DNA from: Nostoc sp. 'Lobaria pulmonaria (5183) cyanobiont'
Lineage (GTDB): Bacteria; Cyanobacteriota; Cyanobacteriia; Cyanobacteriales; Nostocaceae
Assembly (NCBI RefSeq): GCF_002949795.1
Contig: NZ_CP026696.1
Location: forward strand, 1-34,881
Reading direction: 5' to 3'
Length of the DNA stretch: 34,881 nt
Below the pieces are notes generated by a model. The model was not told where the DNA came from, did no database searches, and saw nothing but the letters and a program-made list of their open reading frames with translations. This document shows, one piece after another, positions 8,367 through 16,451 of the stretch; the stretch's first letter is position 1, and each line of letters begins with the position of its first letter. A program made the translations under genes and the position numbers.

Positions 8367-8639
8367 TTAGAACAAACTCAGCTGTATTGAGTTGTGATTT
8401 ATCTCTGCTGTGTGCTGTTTATATAAGCTCGGCACTTCGTAGCAGCGCCTTAGCACCTTGTCCCGATTGAGCTTTAAGTCAGCACTCTTAGACTGACGCG
8501 GTAAAGGACGGAAATAGTACTGGGTATATCTGATACTGTCGCTACTGGTTAAATATCTGTACAAGGTTCCATTAATCCAGTAAGTTTTGCTCTGGCTCAA
8601 TAGCGTGACGCATCCTACAAGCTCTTTATCAATCATCAT
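8367..8639 (-). CDS. Hypothetical small protein
   Basis: 90 residues from the ATG at 8639, chosen because GGGAG lies seven bases upstream; a GTG at 8657 and an ATG at 8636 are alternatives. The protein has an antiparallel-strand-like pattern (KTYWINGTLYRYL) and basic middle, and ends in IQLSLF. No membrane segment and no recognised family. Overlaps the end of the upstream membrane protein gene by 11 bases. Confidence 0.55.
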   Translation of the reverse strand: MMIDKELVGCVTLLSQSKTYWINGTLYRYLTSSDSIRYTQYYFRPLPRQSKSADLKLNRDKVLRRCYEVPSLYKQHTAEINHNSIQLSLF

Positions 8640-9198
8640 TTTTATCTCCCGCGACACACGCGCCTGTTAAGCTTGCACCTAAGAAGACCGATATAGATGC
8701 GATGGCACTTCCTTCAAAAATTTTGGCGTTGTAGATCCATGTGGGTTGATATTGATCGCCTCTACTTTCCTCAATGCGGTCAAAGCCGTGACAAAAGATA
8801 GAACCAACAACCATAAAACTAGTAGTTACCAAGCTCACAATTGCTACTTCTGACGCAGCATCGAGTATGAATGAGTTAATCTTTTCACGCCAATTCTTCA
8901 CACGGCGAATGTGGATTACTGGCTTCTGTTCTAGATATGAATGCCACTCCGAATCAGTAAAATTTGTGGGCTTGTAATCATAGGGAACGTGAAAGTCCAA
9001 TAGTTCGCCTACTGCTTGAATTGCATCCCCTAGCATCACATCTGGGGAGTATTCCAGTTGGCTGAATTCTTCAGAATCTCGGATTTCTCTGAGCCAGCGA
9101 TCTATTGCTTCTAACCTTCGTAATTGATTTTGATTAAGCATTGTTCTCTGAAGGGGTAGTTCGTTGATTGCTTCTAAGTTGCGTAAATTGATATACAT
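8629..9198 (-). CDS. Two-helix membrane protein, first gene of the leftward run
   Basis: 189 residues from the ATG at 9198, which has AGAGAGGA at a suitable distance; a start at 9261 would add 21 residues rich in Cys and His that look non-coding. The first 120 residues are soluble and helical, with leucine-rich spacing (LEAIDRWLREI). Two hydrophobic segments follow, about 123-143 and 165-185, the latter ending in GACVAGDKNDD. Function unknown. It is the promoter-proximal gene of a run of eight leftward genes that ends in the duplicated small proteins. Confidence 0.6.
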   Translation of the reverse strand: MYINLRNLEAINELPLQRTMLNQNQLRRLEAIDRWLREIRDSEEFSQLEYSPDVMLGDAIQAVGELLDFHVPYDYKPTNFTDSEWHSYLEQKPVIHIRRVKNWREKINSFILDAASEVAIVSLVTTSFMVVGSIFCHGFDRIEESRGDQYQPTWIYNAKIFEGSAIASISVFLGASLTGACVAGDKNDD

Positions 9199-9514
9199 GA
9201 ATCCTCTCTCGTGATGCAGACACGCACAATTACCGCGACCGCAGAAAATGAACGGACGCAATGCAGATATTGCTGTGAATAGTTGAATGCTCTCAAAACA
9301 GCGCTTGCAAGCCTTACAACCCTCGAAAGGAAGTCGCCTTAGCGTTTTGCGCTTGGGTCTTACTTGCGTCTGCCTTAAGTTATTGACGTATCGATAACCT
9401 TGACACTAATATAATAAGTGAAGTTAAGCAGAGTGTCAACACTCCGCTTACAATAATTGCAAATAGCTTAGAAGTGGTATTTAATAGCTCCATAAAGCAT
9501 ACTTTCTATGCGTA
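9199..9514. promoter_or_regulatory. Divergent promoter region with operator-like palindrome
   Basis: About 315 bases between a leftward and a rightward transcription unit. A 12-bp imperfect inverted repeat (TAAGCAGAGTGT at 9426-9437, ACACTCCGCTTA at 9440-9451, 11 of 12 paired) lies about 65 bases before the ribbon-helix-helix gene, and TTGACACTAATATAATAAG lies just before it. This fits an operator for that small regulator. No coding sequence is evident. Confidence 0.5.
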
Positions 9515-9682
9515 ATGGCTACAAAAAAACCACGATTAACAATTTATATGGCATCACAGGAATTATTAGACGACCTACAAGCAATTGCCGATGAGCAACA
9601 ACGATCAGTTTCCAATCTTGCTAGCATCGCACTTGCGGATTGGATAGCTCAATATAAAGAACAAAAAAAAGAGAACAAATAA
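9515..9682 (+). CDS. Ribbon-helix-helix (CopG/Arc-type) small regulator
   Basis: 55 residues beginning MATKKPRLTIYMASQELLDD. The strand RLTIYMA followed by two helices (LLDDLQAIADEQQ and VSNLASIALADWIAQY) matches the ribbon-helix-helix fold, including the S-V-S-N-L turn typical of CopG-like plasmid proteins. These proteins dimerise and bind operators; on plasmids they often control copy number or partition. It lies 39 bases before an unknown gene and about 1 kb before the replication gene. Weak ribosome site. Confidence 0.75.
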   Translation: MATKKPRLTIYMASQELLDDLQAIADEQQRSVSNLASIALADWIAQYKEQKKENK

Positions 9683-9721
9683 AATTATCGACTCAGAGCA
9701 AACAAAAGGCGATCGCGTATA

Positions 9722-10447
9722 ATGTTGACCCTGAAAGACCCACCAAGCGATTTTCAACTCCCGCCGCACAACGAAGCGGCATTAGAGATGATTAGGGAGG
9801 CGAAAGACTATGCTTCCACTCAAGCTCTAGCGGCTGGTGGTGCTGCGCTGGCTACAGGAGGCATAGTTCATCCATTTGGCTGGTTACTTTTTGGATTGGC
9901 TTACAAGCCGTTGGTGGTAACTCAAAAACTTGCGCGGTTGGAAAAATTAACAGCCTTACTTTTGGATGAGTTTAAAAGTGAGGAAATACAAGTCTTTCCA
10001 GTGCTGAAGCCCGAAGACAAGAACCCCATCGACTTGTTTATTAGGTTTCCGAGAAGGACACATCTGTTTATCTCCATTCGTTCACGGGGAGATAGTCAGG
10101 TGGTCTACAACGAAAAAAGGGAAATTCTACAGGTGAAAAAGAAAGATAAAAATGGTTTAACCACCTGGAAACCCTGCCCATTAGTTGAGCTATCGGATTA
10201 CGAGAGATGGCTGACTAAAAATAGAGATTTGTTCGGAATGTCCTCGAAAGAGGTAACAAAAACACCGACAGGAAAAGTTTTGGTCTTATGGAGTCCAACT
10301 CAGGCAGCATCTGACCACAACCCACATCTTTATTCTGAGATGGGCAGTATGAAAATTCTGGCTCTCAGGAGAAAAGGTACTACGTTTGTAATTCAAGAGG
10401 AGGAAGTAACCGAGTTCATCAAGGCTTGGTTAGCCAAGTACGAATAG
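9722..10447 (+). CDS. Hypothetical protein, possible nuclease-like fold
   Basis: 241 residues. Residues about 35-68 are Ala/Gly-rich and hydrophobic (AAGGAALATGGIVHPFGWLL) and could be one membrane hairpin or a glycine-rich loop. The middle, PIDLFIRFPRRTHLFISIRS followed by a Lys-rich stretch, resembles the D...(S/E)xR/K strand pattern of restriction-like nucleases, but the catalytic residues are not convincing. A C-terminal half with TGKVLVLWSP and a helical end completes it. Placed between the RHH gene and the replication origin. Not recognised as a family. Confidence 0.55.
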   Translation: MLTLKDPPSDFQLPPHNEAALEMIREAKDYASTQALAAGGAALATGGIVHPFGWLLFGLAYKPLVVTQKLARLEKLTALLLDEFKSEEIQVFPVLKPEDKNPIDLFIRFPRRTHLFISIRSRGDSQVVYNEKREILQVKKKDKNGLTTWKPCPLVELSDYERWLTKNRDLFGMSSKEVTKTPTGKVLVLWSPTQAASDHNPHLYSEMGSMKILALRRKGTTFVIQEEEVTEFIKAWLAKYE

Positions 10448-10705
10448 GCTAAAAGCTGAAAACCCTAAGTCTCGATGAGACAAACGGGCTTTCAATTGGA
10501 ATTGGGGTATAGGTTTCGCCGCCTAATTAATATCCCTAATAGTAATCTTATCAAACCTTTTTGAGTGTTAAGCGATTGTAACACTGGCTACACAAAAAAC
10601 GGCAACTCAGGAATTTTATCAAATTCGATTTCTGAACACTTGTATATAAGATTACTTTCGGGATAGCTCCAATTCCTCCAGCACACTTCAGGAGGAATAG
10701 CTCTC
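10448..10705. promoter_or_regulatory. Leader and possible origin region upstream of rep
   Basis: It contains a hairpin GTCTC-GAT-GAGAC near 10470-10482; an inverted pair AGTAATCTTAT (10541-10551) and ATAAGATTACT (10646-10656); and an inner pair AGTGTTA (10564-10570) and TAACACT (10579-10585). Such dyads directly before a rep gene are typical of initiator binding or rep autoregulation. The role as origin is inferred; no long direct iterons were seen. Confidence 0.4.
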
Positions 10706-13700
10706 ATGTTACCATTACAACAATTTAATCCCTCAGTATCAGCACAGTCAGCAGCTGAATCAGAAACTTTTTCTGCTGCTTTGACAAAACTTGAGTTGAT
10801 TGAGAGTCGCATAATCAAGTTTGCGTTTAACGCTACTGGCACAAACAAAGACTGGGACTTTAAGAAGCTGGCCGGCAACTTCGTTGATGTAGAAGGCACT
10901 CTAGCCGATGTCCAGCAACATATTAAAGCAGGTCACGCCATCTGTGCTGGCTTGTTGGATGGTAAATGGCGCAGTAAGGCCAATATTATCGGATCTCAGT
11001 GGCTACTACTCGACATTGATAATTCCAATATCGCCCGTGATGCTTATGACAAGCCGATTAAAGACGAAAACGGGAATTACATCAAAGTTTACGATCACCA
11101 ATTAACGATCGAAGAAGCCTTAGCCCATCCCTTCATTAAAAAACACTGTGCTTTAATTTACACCACCGCCAGTCACAGACCAGACTGGCATAAATTCCGG
11201 TTGGTTTTCCTTCTGCCCGAATATGTCCAAGGCGCTGACACTGTAGAAGCTTGTACACGCTTCCTCATGCAGCAGTTGCCCCATGACCCAGCTTGTAAAG
11301 ATGCAAGTCGTGTTTTCTACGGCAGCACAGAGGCAGAATTCCCGCTAGTCAACCCTGAAGCCACTTTACCAGCAGAATGGATAAGTGAAGCGATCGCGAT
11401 CGCGCAAATTGAGCGTATTGAGTATCAGCTAAGAATCCAAGAAATTGAATCACGGCGTAAAGAGTGGCGTGAGATTTCCCTCGCTGAAGGCTGGGATATT
11501 GACCAGCTAATCCAGAATGCGCTTTCATTCATCCCACCACGTACCCCAGGAAGCGGTAACTATGACGAATGCCGTCAGGTGTTGATGGCACTGGTTAACC
11601 ATTATGGGGCATCAGAAGCGGAAATTATAGCCGAGCAGTGGTCGCCCAGTATCAAAGGCTCAACTTGGAACATCCACGCCAAGATTCGCAGTTTTCGGCG
11701 TGGGGGAATTACGATCGGAACACTGTTTCACATTGCCAAACAGTATGGTTTTCGCTTTCCTAAACGGCAGTACGAATATAACGAACGCGACCAAGGAGTA
11801 ATTAGCCGTGAACAGTGGGAGCTTGGGCAAATCAGAGAGGACTTAAGCAGCTTCCAAAATTTATTAAAGCAAGCGTTGTTTACCGCCGTAGGCATCGCTC
11901 CATTTAGTTCGATATTTAAAGGATTTAAAGCCCCACCAACACCAAAGCCCTTACCCGAAATTGACACGCCTTTGCCCAATGTAATTATTTACAAGCCCGG
12001 CAATATCCCGTTCCGAACTGAAGTTACAGGCAATATCTCTATCTCCTGCCAGCCAGAAGAACATATTACCGCATGGGTGGAAGCTGTTTCTAAAGGGTGG
12101 ACGCAAATTTTAGATAATTCCCACCCAGGACTGGGCAAGTCTTACAACGCGGGGCAACTGACGGCGGGGCTATTCGGTGTTGATAAACTAATTTACCAGG
12201 ATGCCAACCACAGAAACCCATCTACACTGCCCATTGAGACGAATTTTGTTGACTTACCAGTGCGTCACAACGGCTTTAAACTTGACCCCACCCGCAAAAC
12301 TCCTACTGGTGAGGATTTTAAACTGTGGACTAAAGCGGGTGAGACTGCCGACACTGACGGCAATTGTCACAGAACTTACTTATTTAACGCATTTCGTAAC
12401 AAGAATTTTAGCAGCCTTGATTTTGAAGAGAGTGGCATCAGCCCCATCTGTGGCGGTTGTTCCCTTAAAAATCAGTGCCGTTTTTCTTACGGGGACGGTT
12501 TTGGATTCCGCTTTCAAAAGCGCAGTGCAATTCAAAATTATTCTGAACTCAGAGCGCACCCAGACTCTACACCAGTTACCTTAACTAATGCTGCTGACCA
12601 AACTTTCACTGTTGGGCGGTTCTGGGAAGAAGCTGGCACACTCATCAAGCCCGTGCGTAATGTTGATGTAAACCAAGGCGATTTTGAAACCACCGTGGGC
12701 AAACTGCTACTGTTAGAACCAAATCTTCTATCACAGCTGCAACCTGCACTCTTAGTTTTACACCAACTGCTTACTCAGCACCTTTTACCCACTGACCGCT
12801 ACGGGTTCGATGATGCCAGCATCCGTGCGCTGCTGCCCCCTTTCCCCACAGGCTTAGATATCGAAGCGATTCGCCAAGCCTCAGAACCTGATTTAACTTT
12901 CTTAGAGGACTTGGACTCAATTGATATTACCCAAGATAAACAACTCAAAAAAAGTGCTGCGGCTCGTTATGCTGCCAAAAAGGTAGTTAAAGACAGCGCA
13001 CGAACGGCTGGTAGGGAGTTTCTTGACTTGCCTAATTACTGGTTGCCTGACTTCCTGGAAGCTTGGAAGGGTGACGGTAGTTTTCAGTCTCAATGGGGTG
13101 TACTCAGCATTTACCGCCGAAACCCCAAGCATACTGAATTGGCCAACTCTGCCAAATTTAATATTTATCTTGATGCCACTTTCAAATCTCACAAGTTGAA
13201 ATTGAAACTGGGCATCGATGATCCTGTATTAGTCATTGAGCAGCAACGCCCAGACTACGGCAATTTAAAAGTCGTCAACGTTACTGGGCTGGGTAAACTG
13301 CCCAAAAATCGCTCTCTTCCACTTACTGCCCGTGTTAATGCTCTCAAAGAAACCTTGAAAGAACTCTGCCCCAACCTTGGCATTATCGATTGGAAACAGA
13401 TTGCAACCCAAGCCGAAGGCCGCACAGAATACGGTCACTTTGTCGATGGGCGTGGTGTTAATCGGTTTAGTGATGTTTCTGCGATCGCAAGTTTTGGCAT
13501 TCCCTACCAAAACATCGGTGTTTTAGCAGCACAATATCAGGTGATGACTGGTGAAAGGGTCAACCTGGAAGATAAAAACAGCGCTTTCCAAAAGTATCTC
13601 ACAGACCTGATCCGTGCAGAAATCATCCAAGAGATTGGGCGATTACGTTCACATCGTCGCCCCAATGTGGAGCTAACATTCTACTTCTGCGCTGATTATG

Positions 13701-14272
13701 ACCTCAATTTCCTTTTAAGGGAACTGCCAGGAGTAAAATTAGAGGTTGTTGATGCCTGCGATTTCTGCATTGAAGCTGGTAGCCGAGATCAGCAAACAGG
13801 TCACGCCATCGTCAAAGCCTTCACCCACCTTTGGGAGTCGCAGCAGAAAATTGGTCAAACTGCGATCGCCAAAATCATAGACACTACCCAAGGATGGGTG
13901 AGCCGATTTACCCAGAGATGGGGGGGCTGGCAGCACTTTAAAAAATTATTACTCTTGCTATTAGATAGTCTTAATAGCGGTAGTAATAAAAATTTGGCTG
14001 ACTTAGACGACGATGAAAAGTGGCTAGCCCGTACATACTTCCCGATGTTGATTGCTGAATCGGAGTCATTACCAGATCACGTGTTAGAGTCAATGGCGGA
14101 AGTTGCCCAAGTTTTTGGTACTAGAGCGATGCGGCGAGTTTTACACAGATGTAGCCCGGCTGTTAGGGCTGACTTACTGATGACTTTCTTTCGTTGTCTG
14201 CCCACCGAAGTTTATTCAATTTCAGTTTCTCCACTCTCTGCATCACTCGCAGAACCTGCACTATCACCTTGA
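10706..14272 (+). CDS. Cyanobacterial plasmid replication protein, CyRepA1 type
   Basis: 1188 residues; AGGAGG lies eleven bases before the start. The N-terminal 250 residues look like an archaeo-eukaryotic primase-polymerase domain: WLLLDIDN at 99-106 supplies the DxD metal site, and RVFYGSTEAEFP is typical of it. A helical linker follows, then a helicase-like region with a Walker-A-like HPGLGKSYNAG near 475 and a cysteine cluster (CGGCSLKNQC near 581). The C-terminal third is helical. Length and order match the large replication proteins of Nostocales plasmids called CyRepA1, which initiate plasmid replication. The last part of the gene (13925-14011) is duplicated downstream at 14801-14888, so its 3' end may be a recent replacement. 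The final 61 bases overlap a convergent small gene. Confidence 0.85.
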   Translation: MLPLQQFNPSVSAQSAAESETFSAALTKLELIESRIIKFAFNATGTNKDWDFKKLAGNFVDVEGTLADVQQHIKAGHAICAGLLDGKWRSKANIIGSQWLLLDIDNSNIARDAYDKPIKDENGNYIKVYDHQLTIEEALAHPFIKKHCALIYTTASHRPDWHKFRLVFLLPEYVQGADTVEACTRFLMQQLPHDPACKDASRVFYGSTEAEFPLVNPEATLPAEWISEAIAIAQIERIEYQLRIQEIESRRKEWREISLAEGWDIDQLIQNALSFIPPRTPGSGNYDECRQVLMALVNHYGASEAEIIAEQWSPSIKGSTWNIHAKIRSFRRGGITIGTLFHIAKQYGFRFPKRQYEYNERDQGVISREQWELGQIREDLSSFQNLLKQALFTAVGIAPFSSIFKGFKAPPTPKPLPEIDTPLPNVIIYKPGNIPFRTEVTGNISISCQPEEHITAWVEAVSKGWTQILDNSHPGLGKSYNAGQLTAGLFGVDKLIYQDANHRNPSTLPIETNFVDLPVRHNGFKLDPTRKTPTGEDFKLWTKAGETADTDGNCHRTYLFNAFRNKNFSSLDFEESGISPICGGCSLKNQCRFSYGDGFGFRFQKRSAIQNYSELRAHPDSTPVTLTNAADQTFTVGRFWEEAGTLIKPVRNVDVNQGDFETTVGKLLLLEPNLLSQLQPALLVLHQLLTQHLLPTDRYGFDDASIRALLPPFPTGLDIEAIRQASEPDLTFLEDLDSIDITQDKQLKKSAAARYAAKKVVKDSARTAGREFLDLPNYWLPDFLEAWKGDGSFQSQWGVLSIYRRNPKHTELANSAKFNIYLDATFKSHKLKLKLGIDDPVLVIEQQRPDYGNLKVVNVTGLGKLPKNRSLPLTARVNALKETLKELCPNLGIIDWKQIATQAEGRTEYGHFVDGRGVNRFSDVSAIASFGIPYQNIGVLAAQYQVMTGERVNLEDKNSAFQKYLTDLIRAEIIQEIGRLRSHRRPNVELTFYFCADYDLNFLLRELPGVKLEVVDACDFCIEAGSRDQQTGHAIVKAFTHLWESQQKIGQTAIAKIIDTTQGWVSRFTQRWGGWQHFKKLLLLLLDSLNSGSNKNLADLDDDEKWLARTYFPMLIAESESLPDHVLESMAEVAQVFGTRAMRRVLHRCSPAVRADLLMTFFRCLPTEVYSISVSPLSASLAEPALSP

Positions 14273-14454
14273 ACAGTCATAAGAACTGATTCTAGACGAT
14301 AACCAGCTTCGCGGATGTAATAAGAAGCTGCACCCACGTCTTCAAACACGCTGTCAAATTGCGGATGAGTTGACGGAAAAATCTTTCTCAGGCGTGAGCT
14401 GATTCCTGAAAGTTCTTGCTGAATTGCGATTAGTTCTTGAGTATCATCATCCAT
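14212..14454 (-). CDS. Small acidic hypothetical protein downstream of HNH gene
   Basis: 80 residues, acidic at both ends, with an amphipathic helical middle (ELIAIQQELSGISSRLRKIF). No family recognised. It starts seven bases after the HNH gene stop and is transcribed with it, and its 3' end overlaps the end of the replication gene by 61 bases on the opposite strand. It could be a partner of the HNH protein, for example an immunity or regulatory protein, but nothing in the sequence proves that. Confidence 0.55.
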   Translation of the reverse strand: MDDDTQELIAIQQELSGISSRLRKIFPSTHPQFDSVFEDVGAASYYIREAGYRLESVLMTVQGDSAGSASDAESGETEIE

Positions 14455-14461
14455 GACTTAT

Positions 14462-14758
14462 TTACCACAAAGATAGCTGCCCCGGTGAAACATTTGATTT
14501 ACCACCTTGATGGTAATGAAGGTGACAGCCACTGCAAAGAGCTATAAGGTTGCCTCTGTGGTTATTTGCCGGATTTCTGTCCCAATGATGAACCTGTAGG
14601 GTGTACACTCTGCGTTTTGAGCGTGTAATCTCTGATGTTTTTTCACCAGGGGGAATGCACTGTAATCCACATTTTTGACAGCACCATTTAGCCTCTTGTT
14701 TAACTGCGATCGCAAGGTCTGACCAATTATCTGGGTATAGAGAATAGGTGAACGTCAT
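14462..14758 (-). CDS. HNH endonuclease
   Basis: 98 residues. A CxxC pair (CCQKCG) near 26-30 and a second zinc pair with CSGCHLHYH near 75-83 frame the HNH core LQVHHWDRNPANNHRGNL, with the catalytic His and the Asn and His of the motif. Small stand-alone HNH proteins of this kind nick or cut DNA and occur in homing elements, phages and defence loci. It lies between the rep gene and a displaced copy of part of that gene. A perfect 14-bp palindrome (AGTTTAATTAAACT) sits directly before its start codon. Confidence 0.85.
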   Translation of the reverse strand: MTFTYSLYPDNWSDLAIAVKQEAKWCCQKCGLQCIPPGEKTSEITRSKRRVYTLQVHHWDRNPANNHRGNLIALCSGCHLHYHQGGKSNVSPGQLSLW

Positions 14759-14759
14759 C

Positions 14760-14773
14760 AGTTTAATTAAACT
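14760..14773. promoter_or_regulatory. Perfect 14-bp palindrome before the HNH start
   Basis: AGTTTAATTAAACT is fully symmetric and ends two bases before the HNH start codon on the minus strand. Its position would let a bound protein block translation start or transcription. AT-rich palindromes arise by chance more easily than GC-rich ones. Confidence 0.35.
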
Positions 14774-14800
14774 AAAGCTTTGAGAATTGTAATGCTTCTA

Positions 14801-14888
14801 GGGCTGGGCTACGTTTGAAAAAATATTACTCCTGCTATTAGATAGTCTTAATAGCGGTAGTAATAAAAATTTGCCTGACTTAGACGAC
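14801..14888 (+). repeat. Displaced partial copy of the rep gene 3' region
   Basis: About 88 bases closely match 13925-14011 inside the replication gene, including 37 consecutive identical bases (GATAGTCTTAATAGCGGTAG and on). The copy encodes LLLDSLNSGSNKNLPDLDD and then a stop, while the functional gene reads through to about 90 further residues. It is therefore probably the leftover end of an earlier rep allele, displaced by insertion of the new 3' end plus the HNH cassette. Confidence 0.75.
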
Positions 14889-14934
14889 TAATGCACACCC
14901 AGTTTTGGGGAATCCGCTTTGAAACAACAAATTT

Positions 14935-15672
14935 TTACCGCCGTCGTCTAAGATTAGGATCTGTCCCCAAATTTTTCTCAACTCGTTGAAGCTTGGCATT
15001 ACTCCAATCAGTATTCTGCAAAATTTTCTGTAGAGACTCGGTAGTTTCAATAGGAGTAGGGATCGGAAAAAGGTGTGAATAAATCCAAAATAGAATAAAA
15101 AACGAGATCGGAGAGACAAGCCAGATTCTAATAGCTCTAGTCCAACCTTTAACGACCGATTCCACGTCTTTTTGGTTCAACAGAGATATTCCCGTCTGAA
15201 TCTCGTTCAATTGTTCTTGCAACGGTTGGCTCAATTTCTCTGGTTGCCTTGGGGAGATATTGTTCAAATTCTCGGAGAGTTTGGTTAAGCTCGTCAATTG
15301 CTTGAGTTGTTGCTGAGACGTTAAATTTAATGCGCTCAAGGCTGTCCCTAGCTGATTGCAACTGGTCGCTAGATTTTTGATATTCTCCGTGTGGTCGGCT
15401 TGAATCTTCAATTGCTCCGCCGTCAGTTGACTCCATTCGTTTAGCTCTACCTGTAAATTTTCAAATAATAATTTCCAATCATTTGGTGCAGTTTCTGTCA
15501 GTTGTGCCAAATAACCAATGTACTGCACTAACCGAAATGCTGGGTCATCTTGTTTCATCCCAGAATCAAGGGCAAAGCGTAAGACTTTCGCTTGAAACTC
15601 CGGCGGCTTTTCTGATAGCAACCTATCTAAATGTGATACCGCACCATTGCCATTACCATTACTTACAGCCAT
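14935..15672 (-). CDS. Membrane-anchored helical protein of the mobilisation block
   Basis: 245 residues. An N-terminal helical domain (HLDRLLSEKPPEFQAKVLRF) resembles a family common in cyanobacterial mobilisation loci, possibly DUF6753. A coiled coil follows at about 85-165, then one membrane helix near 182-200 (WLVSPISFFILFWIYSHLF) and a short basic tail. The start overlaps the upstream ParA-like stop by one base (TAATG), so the two are translationally coupled. It may tether the ParA-like ATPase or the relaxosome to the membrane; that is inference. Confidence 0.65.
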   Translation of the reverse strand: MAVSNGNGNGAVSHLDRLLSEKPPEFQAKVLRFALDSGMKQDDPAFRLVQYIGYLAQLTETAPNDWKLLFENLQVELNEWSQLTAEQLKIQADHTENIKNLATSCNQLGTALSALNLTSQQQLKQLTSLTKLSENLNNISPRQPEKLSQPLQEQLNEIQTGISLLNQKDVESVVKGWTRAIRIWLVSPISFFILFWIYSHLFPIPTPIETTESLQKILQNTDWSNAKLQRVEKNLGTDPNLRRRR

Positions 15673-16451
15673 TACTCTAACCCCAACTGTATAGCCGCCT
15701 TAGAAAACTCAGTTTCAACCGCATCAATCCAGCCAAAAACTCTCGATTGATTACTCAAACTAAAATCGTCATGCTCTAGCGCCTCCCTGAAAGTAAGATC
15801 CTTCGAGTCAACGAGGTCAAAAATATCGTCATATAACTCAGGCAATAACAGTTCAGTTGCCCCCAGTGCTTCTACAGCCTGCTTTATCTTAGAATTGTTG
15901 TAGCGGGTGAACTTGTGTTCATCACCCCAGTAAAGGTTTTTCACAACTACATAATCAACTTTATCACCGCAGAAATCCACCAGACGTTTTAACTGCAATA
16001 GACTATCTTTGACTCGACCCAGCACAGACACCATAGTGATGCGATAACCCAAACGCTGGGCATTTTGAAACAGAAAAATATCCTTAGCCACTGACTCAAA
16101 ATACTCAGCAGCCCCAGCAGGCAGATCCACAAGGGAAACTTGAGGAGATAAACGCTTTAAATCATCCTGTAAAGCATCAGCACCACCGCGCTGATTAAGT
16201 TTGAGCGTTTGCACCCCTGGTTGAACTTTGTTGTAGTGGCGATAAAGCTGAGGATTAGACTGGTCACACTCATAAGCGATGCAGTTGATATTTCTGTGGC
16301 GGTAAATGTCGAGTAGGATTCTAGCCATGACACTTTTACCAGTCCCGCCCTTATCCCCAGTTACCAACACCAAGCGCCCAAGAGTTTTTGGCTGTTCAGT
16401 TGCTTTTTGTTCCTGAACTGGGTCAGCCGATTGTTTAGGTTTGACTACCAT
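15672..16451 (-). CDS. ParA/MinD-like ATPase of the mobilisation block
   Basis: 259 residues. A disordered, charged N-terminus of about 25 residues precedes the deviant Walker A KGGTGKS at 34-40. The rest has the MinD/ParA order: YECDQSN after the first helix, then SLVDLPAG as Walker-B-like strand. It directly follows the accessory gene with no gap and precedes the membrane protein gene. ParA-like ATPases beside relaxase genes are thought to position the transfer machinery or plasmid, rather than to segregate it; a dedicated ParA exists at 22546. Function here is inferred from context. Confidence 0.8.
   Translation of the reverse strand: MVVKPKQSADPVQEQKATEQPKTLGRLVLVTGDKGGTGKSVMARILLDIYRHRNINCIAYECDQSNPQLYRHYNKVQPGVQTLKLNQRGGADALQDDLKRLSPQVSLVDLPAGAAEYFESVAKDIFLFQNAQRLGYRITMVSVLGRVKDSLLQLKRLVDFCGDKVDYVVVKNLYWGDEHKFTRYNNSKIKQAVEALGATELLLPELYDDIFDLVDSKDLTFREALEHDDFSLSNQSRVFGWIDAVETEFSKAAIQLGLE

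Noticed and set aside
15149..15436. A 95-residue leftward frame inside the coiled-coil membrane protein gene
   Set aside because: It is an out-of-frame shadow of the well-supported gene 14935-15672.
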